64,000 nt of DNA from Planctomycetota bacterium (lineage in GTDB: Bacteria > Planctomycetota > Phycisphaerae > Phycisphaerales > SM1A02), in the NCBI GenBank assembly GCA_009926625.1, contig RFON01000006.1, positions 21,608-85,607 on the forward strand. The letters run 5' to 3'. Shown here piece after piece: positions 59,691 to 64,000 of the stretch (its first letter is position 1; the number at the start of each line of letters is the position of its first letter). A model generated the notes under the pieces. The model saw only the letters and a program-made list of their open reading frames with translations. It made no database searches and had not been told where the DNA came from. The translations under genes were made by a program, and so were the position numbers.

Positions 59691-61235
59691 ATGCAGACCA
59701 TCGAAGACCGGATGTTGGCTGCGCTTCGCAACTGGAAACCGTGTCGCCTGCTGGTGATCGGCGATTTCATGCTCGATCAGGCGCTCGAGGGCGATGCGGA
59801 GCGGCTCAGCCCCGATGCGCCGGTGCCTGTGCTCGCGGTGCGGGAACCCAAGGCGACGATCGACACGCCTGGTGGCGCCGGCAATGTGTCCGTCTTTGCG
59901 GCAGCGCTTGGTGGGTCGGTGACATGCGTCGGTGTCATCGGACGCGATGAGGAGGGCAATGTGCTGCGCGGTTGCCTCGAGCGAGGTGGGTGTGCAACGG
60001 ACGGCTTGGTGGCGGATGCTTCGCGTCCCACCACGGTGAAGCGCTCGCTCATCGGACGCGCGCAGCACCGACATCCGCAGAAGATGTTCCGAATCGATGT
60101 GGAGTCCCGCGCACCGATTGCACCCGCGGTACGCGCGGAATTGTCGAGTGCAATCGAGCGCGAGTTGGAGCGCTGCGATGTGGTGTGCATCGAGGACTAC
60201 AACAAGGGTGTGTGTTCGGCTGAACTCTGCGCTGCGGTGATCGCCCGATGCAAGCAACGAGGGATCCCAGTGCTCGTCGATCCCGCTGCGATCAATGACT
60301 ACAGTCGATACCGCGGCGCAACGGTGATCACGCCGAACCGCTCGGAGGCGGAAAAGGCAGTGGGTCGATCGGTTGATCCCAGCGATGTGATCGGTGGTTC
60401 GAAGGCGCTCGCAGCGCACCTGCGGACTGCGCTTGAACTGGATGCTGCCGTCGTCACGCTTGATCGCTTCGGTGCTGTGCTCCAGGAGCGGAAGGGTGAA
60501 CCGCAGCACCTGCCCACCGTGGCGCGTCCCGTGTACGACGTTGCAGGGGCGGGAGATATGGTGCTCGCCGTGCTTGCGGGTGCGGCCGCCAACCGAGTTC
60601 CGTGGGCCGAGGCGGTGGCACTGGCCAATGTGGCGGCGGGCATGGAGGTGGAGATCTTCGGCGTGCGTGCGTTCACAGTGCCCGAAGTGCAGGCGCAGGT
60701 GATCCGACTCAGCCAATCCGTGCGCGGCAAGCTTCGCACTCGTCCAGACTTGTTGGTGGAGATCGCGGCGCACCGTGCCGCTGGGCGGACCGTCGTGCTG
60801 ACGAATGGCTGCTTCGATGTGCTGCACGCCGGGCACGTGGCATATCTGCGTGAAGCGAAGTCGCACGGGAACATCCTGGTCGTGGGGATCAACTGCGATG
60901 CGCAGGTGCGCGCGCTGAAGGGCGCATCGCGTCCGATCTACTGCGAGAGCGACCGAGCGGAACTGATCGGCGAGCTTGCCTCGGTCGATTATGTCACCAT
61001 CTTCGACGAGCCGACGGCCGAGGCGCTGCTGCGCGCTACCGTTCCTGATGTGTATGTCAAGGGGGGCGACTACGACGGCAAGGCAATCAACGAATCGGAC
61101 GTTGTCAAGGAACTTGGCATCAAATTGTGCATCTTGGCGCACCGACCAGGGCTGTCGACCACTTCCGTGGTCGATCGTGTGCGAAGCGAGTTGACAAGTG
61201 GTGGAAATGTTGCGGCCGCTGGGCGTGCCTCTTGA
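59691..61235 (+). CDS. hldE: bifunctional heptose 7-phosphate kinase / heptose 1-phosphate adenylyltransferase
   Basis: 514 residues. The N-terminal ribokinase-like domain (1-340) has GDFMLDQALEGDAERLSPDAPVPV, TPGGAGNVSVF and the ATP site VYDVAGAGDMVLAVLA with the catalytic Asp. The C-terminal nucleotidyltransferase domain has VVLTNGCFDVLHAGHVAYL (HxGH) and VGINCDAQVRALKG. KGGDYDGKAINESDVVKELG completes it. It makes ADP-heptose precursors for LPS core. The ATG at 59691 lies 11 bases after the lpxK stop. Confidence 0.95.
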   Translation: MQTIEDRMLAALRNWKPCRLLVIGDFMLDQALEGDAERLSPDAPVPVLAVREPKATIDTPGGAGNVSVFAAALGGSVTCVGVIGRDEEGNVLRGCLERGGCATDGLVADASRPTTVKRSLIGRAQHRHPQKMFRIDVESRAPIAPAVRAELSSAIERELERCDVVCIEDYNKGVCSAELCAAVIARCKQRGIPVLVDPAAINDYSRYRGATVITPNRSEAEKAVGRSVDPSDVIGGSKALAAHLRTALELDAAVVTLDRFGAVLQERKGEPQHLPTVARPVYDVAGAGDMVLAVLAGAAANRVPWAEAVALANVAAGMEVEIFGVRAFTVPEVQAQVIRLSQSVRGKLRTRPDLLVEIAAHRAAGRTVVLTNGCFDVLHAGHVAYLREAKSHGNILVVGINCDAQVRALKGASRPIYCESDRAELIGELASVDYVTIFDEPTAEALLRATVPDVYVKGGDYDGKAINESDVVKELGIKLCILAHRPGLSTTSVVDRVRSELTSGGNVAAAGRAS

Positions 61236-61260
61236 CTGGATCGGGTCGAGTGCCAATACT
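61232..61260 (+). promoter_or_regulatory. promoter of the HU gene
   Basis: TTGACT, 17-base spacer, AATACT. The -35 overlaps the hldE stop codon. The start would lie near 61267, about 53 bases before the HU ATG. Confidence 0.55.
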
Positions 61261-61319
61261 GGACAAGCATCGTTCGTTGAAGTGACACGCACAACTTTTC
61301 AAGTGGGGTTGAGAGAGAT

Positions 61320-61643
61320 ATGGCGACAATCACCAAGAAGGATCTCGTGGATCGCATCGCAGAGCGCACTGGGCAAAGCCGCGCAGAGGTGAAGGAAGCA
61401 CTGCAGATGTTCCTCGATGAGATGATTGGTGAACTCGCATCTGGAAATCGCCTTGAGTTCCGCGACTTCGGCGTGTTCGAAGTCAAGACCCGTGCGTCGC
61501 GGACTGCGCAGAACCCCAAGACCCTCGAACGGGTGACGGTGCCTGCGCGCAAGTCAGTTCGCTTCAAGGTGGGGCGGCTCATGCGCGACCGCGTTGTCGG
61601 TGAGGTCAGCGAAGTCGATCGCCAGGCCGTTGCGGCCAGCTGA
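61320..61643 (+). CDS. HU/IHF family DNA-binding protein
   Basis: 107 residues. TITKKDLVDRIAERTG at the start, LEFRDFGVFEVKTRASRTAQNPKT in the DNA-binding arm (the RNPKT tip reads AQNPKT), and VPARKSVRFKVGRLMRD at the end. A nucleoid protein bending DNA. A short C-terminal extension (GEVSEVDRQAVAAS) exceeds typical HU. GAGAGA precedes the ATG. Its stop TGA shares its last base with the dnaB ATG (TGATG). Confidence 0.92.
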   Translation: MATITKKDLVDRIAERTGQSRAEVKEALQMFLDEMIGELASGNRLEFRDFGVFEVKTRASRTAQNPKTLERVTVPARKSVRFKVGRLMRDRVVGEVSEVDRQAVAAS

Positions 61644-62545
61644 TGGCTCGACGCGAGCGAAATCGGGAGGGGGAGGGCGGCTTGCCCGTTCGTGTCGATC
61701 CGCAGGACACCGTGCGCCTGCTCAAGGCGATGCCGCCCAATGCTCCAGAGGCGGAGTCTGCCCTTCTAGGTTGCCTGCTGGTTGAGCCGACGGCGATCGG
61801 GGATGTCGTGTCGGTGATCCGCAGTGCGGAGGACTTCTTCCAAGACCGTCACAAGGTTGTGTACGCCAACATCGTTGACCTCTATGACCGAACCGCATCG
61901 GTGGATGTCGTTCGCCTCGTGCAGCAACTCACGGACCGCAAGGTGCTCGACGCGGTCGGCGGGTGCGACTACTTGATTCGACTTTCCGAGAGCATGCCGA
62001 GCGCGCAGTACGCAATGGAGTACGCGCGGACCGTCCGCGACAAAGCAACGCTTCGGCAGCTGATCGACGCGTCGAGCGCGACGGTGCACGAGGCATTTGC
62101 CAACGAACAGACGACGGAATCTGTTCTTGAGCAGGCGGAGCAGCGCATCTTCGCCATCGCGCAGCGGCGCGAGAGCAATTCGGTGTCCAACCTCTCCGAC
62201 CTGCTCCGCGAGGCGATGGAGCGCCTCGAGGCTCGCGAGGGCACGGGGCTGACTGGTGTCGGCTGCGGCTTCGACGACATCGATGAAATGACCAGCGGAC
62301 TGCAGTCCGGCGAGATGTTGATCCTTGCGGCGCGCCCATCGATGGGGAAGACCGCGCTCGCGCTGAACATGATGGAAGGTGTCTCGCTCGGCGGGACGCC
62401 GGCGGGCGGTGCTCTTCAGCTTGGAAATGGGTCGGCAGCAGCTCGTGCAGCGCTTGCTGTGCGCCAAGGCCGGCGTGGATGGTCAGCGACTTCGGCGTGG
62501 AACATTGGTCTCCGACGACATGCGCCGACTGGTGGGGGCGTGTGA
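61643..62545 (+). CDS. dnaB: replicative DNA helicase DnaB, N-terminal part (frameshifted)
   Basis: Residues 1-255 are good DnaB: the N-terminal primase-binding domain PPNAPEAESALLGCLL, QDRHKVVYANIVDLYDR, then the linker and GVGCGFDDIDEMTSGLQSGEMLILAARPSMGKTALALNMM with Walker A. After about nt 62400 this frame turns into non-family sequence and stops at 62545. The correct continuation is in the +1 frame (next entry). The break falls in GC-rich DNA (GGCGGGACGCCGGCGGGCGG). DnaB is essential, so either the sequence has an extra base (or two missing) here, or a frameshift occurs in translation, or a second copy exists. Confidence 0.85.
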   Translation: MARRERNREGEGGLPVRVDPQDTVRLLKAMPPNAPEAESALLGCLLVEPTAIGDVVSVIRSAEDFFQDRHKVVYANIVDLYDRTASVDVVRLVQQLTDRKVLDAVGGCDYLIRLSESMPSAQYAMEYARTVRDKATLRQLIDASSATVHEAFANEQTTESVLEQAEQRIFAIAQRRESNSVSNLSDLLREAMERLEAREGTGLTGVGCGFDDIDEMTSGLQSGEMLILAARPSMGKTALALNMMEGVSLGGTPAGGALQLGNGSAAARAALAVRQGRRGWSATSAWNIGLRRHAPTGGGV

Positions 62546-63140
62546 TGCGCTGCAGGATTCGCGGATCTACATCGACGACACGCCAGGGTTGACGCTCCTG
62601 CAACTCCGTTCAAAGGCGCGCCGCCTGAAGGAGAAGTTCGATATCGGCTGCGTGTTCATTGACTATCTGCAACTGATGAGTTCTGGCTCGCGCAGCGAGA
62701 GCAGGCAGGTGGAAGTCAGCGAGATCAGCCGTGGCATCAAGGCGATGGCGCGCGAACTGGATGTGCCGGTGGTGTGTCTCTCGCAGTTGAACCGCGCGGC
62801 GGAGCAACGCGAAGGGCACCGCCCTCGGATGAGTGACCTTCGGGAGTCGGGATCGATCGAGCAGGATGCCGATGTGATCCTGATGCTGCACCGCGAGGAG
62901 TACTACCACCAGGGTGATCCGGAGTGGGCGGAGTCGAATCTGGACAAGACGGGCATCGCTGAACTCATCTTCGCGAAGCAGCGAAACGGTCCGACGGGCG
63001 TCGTGAAGTTGGTGTGGGACCAAGGCAGCACTTGCTTCCGTTCGTTCTCATCCCGAATGCCGCCCGCCGGCGTCGAGTTCCGCGCCTACGAGCCGCGCAC
63101 GATCACCGAGCGCGGCATCGAGGACGACCTCCCGCTGTGA
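62379..63140 (+). CDS. dnaB: replicative DNA helicase DnaB, C-terminal part (frameshifted)
   Basis: In-frame family sequence resumes at RAVLFSLEMGRQQLVQRLL (nt about 62403). It has the RecA-like helicase motifs: FIDYLQLMSSGSRSESRQ (Walker B), ISRGIKAMARELDVPVVCLSQLNR, LRESGSIEQDADVILMLHRE, and AELIFAKQRNGPTGVVKL at the arginine-finger end. The frame is open from a GTG at 62379, but the first eight residues are not DnaB. Joined to the upstream part the protein would be about 498 residues, the usual DnaB length. Confidence 0.85.
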   Translation: MSRSAGRRRAVLFSLEMGRQQLVQRLLCAKAGVDGQRLRRGTLVSDDMRRLVGACDALQDSRIYIDDTPGLTLLQLRSKARRLKEKFDIGCVFIDYLQLMSSGSRSESRQVEVSEISRGIKAMARELDVPVVCLSQLNRAAEQREGHRPRMSDLRESGSIEQDADVILMLHREEYYHQGDPEWAESNLDKTGIAELIFAKQRNGPTGVVKLVWDQGSTCFRSFSSRMPPAGVEFRAYEPRTITERGIEDDLPL

Positions 63141-63176
63141 TGTCGAACCCAGCGGAGTCAGGCGTCGGAGCGCAGC

Positions 63177-63761
63177 ATGGTTGACGGGCCAGCGGATGAG
63201 CTGCGCAGTGCTGTCGACCGTGCGGCACGGGGCGATGAATCCGCGTGGCGAACGATCATCGAGCGGTGCGGTCCGCGTGTCTTTGCGCTCCTGCGTTCTC
63301 GCTGCGGCGACGCGGACCTCGCCGAGGAGATCGCGCAGTCGGTGTTCGTCACCGTTGCCGAGAAACTGCCGACGATGGCGGACCGAACGGGCTTCGAGTC
63401 GTGGCTCTTCACGATCGCGTTGAACCGCCTCCGCGACGAGGTGCGCCGTCGAGCACGCCATGCGCGCCCCTCGGGGGATTTGGAGGCGCTCGGCGGTGCG
63501 AGCGGGGACCCAGTGTTCAAGGCGCCCCCATCGGCGACCACCGATTCCGACTCGAGGCTCAAGGACCTCGTGGGGGACCTCGAAAGGGCGATGCAGGAGT
63601 TGTCTGCAGCCGACCGCGAAATCATCGACCTTCGGCATGTCGGAGGGCTTAGTTTTCAGCAGATGGCGGAATTGCTCGGTGAGCCCATCGGCACCCTGCT
63701 TTCTCGCCACCATCGGGCAATCGCCAGACTTCGCACATTCATGGAGCGCGCAAGAAAGTGA
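63177..63761 (+). CDS. ECF-type sigma factor
   Basis: 194 residues. Region 2: RCGDADLAEEIAQSVFVTVAEKL with FESWLFTIALNRLRDEVRRR; region 4: MQELSAADREIIDLRHVGGLSFQQMAELLGEPIGTLLSRHHRAIARLR. The linker between them is long and Ala/Pro-rich. Extracytoplasmic-function sigma factors usually work with a neighbouring anti-sigma factor; the truncated gene downstream is a candidate. The ATG at 63177 has GGAG 6 bases upstream. Confidence 0.88.
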   Translation: MVDGPADELRSAVDRAARGDESAWRTIIERCGPRVFALLRSRCGDADLAEEIAQSVFVTVAEKLPTMADRTGFESWLFTIALNRLRDEVRRRARHARPSGDLEALGGASGDPVFKAPPSATTDSDSRLKDLVGDLERAMQELSAADREIIDLRHVGGLSFQQMAELLGEPIGTLLSRHHRAIARLRTFMERARK

Positions 63762-63803
63762 GCGTGATTTGATGCAATCCAGTGATCCCAGGAGCGTTTT
63801 CAC

Positions 63804-64000
63804 ATGCAGATGAACCCACAGAACGGCGAGGGTGGTGGTCCCGTTGACGGACCGAACGAGTTTGCCGAGTTGCAGGCGGCGGAGGATTTGCATTTGGCCG
63901 AAGATCCGCGGCTTGCCGAGATGCTTCGCCTGCGCACGCAACTGCTCGCTGAACGAGCGGGATTGGTGGATCGGCTCGAAGCGGCGTCGCGATCCGCCTT
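63804..64000 (+). CDS. start of an unknown gene, cut by the window end
   Basis: An ATG at 63804 follows AGGAG (CCCAGGAGCGTTTTCAC) and opens a frame to the window edge. The 65 visible residues start MQMNPQNGEGGG and become charged and helical (LAEDPRLAEMLRLRTQL, AERAGLVDRLEAAS). Its place 43 bases after the ECF sigma gene suggests an anti-sigma factor or a sigma-controlled protein, but no family can be named from this part. Confidence 0.6.
   Translation, partial: MQMNPQNGEGGGPVDGPNEFAELQAAEDLHLAEDPRLAEMLRLRTQLLAERAGLVDRLEAASRSA

Overview
The window is GC-rich chromosomal DNA from a diderm bacterium, most likely a planctomycete and plausibly of class Phycisphaerae. This rests on gene content: a full type II secretion cluster with unusual accessory proteins, tandem prepilin-like genes with long C-terminal domains, a UDPGP-type pyrophosphorylase, a membrane Ser/Thr kinase, and LPS genes (lpxK, hldE, a family 9 glycosyltransferase). 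No rRNA, tRNA, insertion sequence, phage or CRISPR array was seen. Codon use is uniform, so this looks like core genome rather than an island. A Nextera transposon adapter inside one gene, plus frameshifts in dnaB and in a beta-propeller gene, suggest an imperfect (perhaps metagenome-derived) assembly.

Layout. 1-12 kb holds housekeeping genes: a PDZ protein, adk, recJ, a sugar-nucleotide pyrophosphorylase, phoU, pdxJ, a NUDIX hydrolase, dapA, a phosphohexomutase, queD-like and ppk. 12-17 kb holds a small lipoprotein, a long PQQ-type propeller protein broken by frameshifts, and an Asp/Glu-rich protein with a basic tail. 17.4-33.6 kb is one minus-strand type II secretion locus in the order secreted protein, gspE, F, G, H, I, J, K, L-like, M-like, C-like, D, propeller lipoprotein. 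Most junctions from gspH to gspC are 4-base stop/start overlaps. 33.7-37.6 kb has a CoA-transferase A subunit, an MFS transporter, a sigma-70 factor with a CRP-type palindrome upstream, and ndk. 37.8-40.8 kb encodes both subunits of DNA topoisomerase VI, an enzyme mainly known from archaea and plants. 40.8-48.9 kb has a histidine kinase, a cold-shock protein, pnp, rpsO, an acyl-CoA carboxylase beta subunit, rdgB and a YkgJ-type protein. 48.9-54.4 kb has a flotillin/NfeD operon and two prepilin-like genes. 55-64 kb has ridA, a Ser/Thr kinase, an LPS-related operon (glycosyltransferase, maf, lpxK, hldE), an HU gene, frameshifted dnaB, an ECF sigma factor and a truncated gene.

Two patterns stand out. 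First, at least twelve genes have a TAnnnT hexamer 6-8 bases before the start codon and no Shine-Dalgarno sequence, which suggests widespread leaderless transcription; operon-internal genes and some others have GGAG-type sites instead. Second, the GspL-like and GspC-like proteins end in the same roughly 50-residue helical module (16 of 50 identical without gaps), which may be an undescribed part of this secretion machine.
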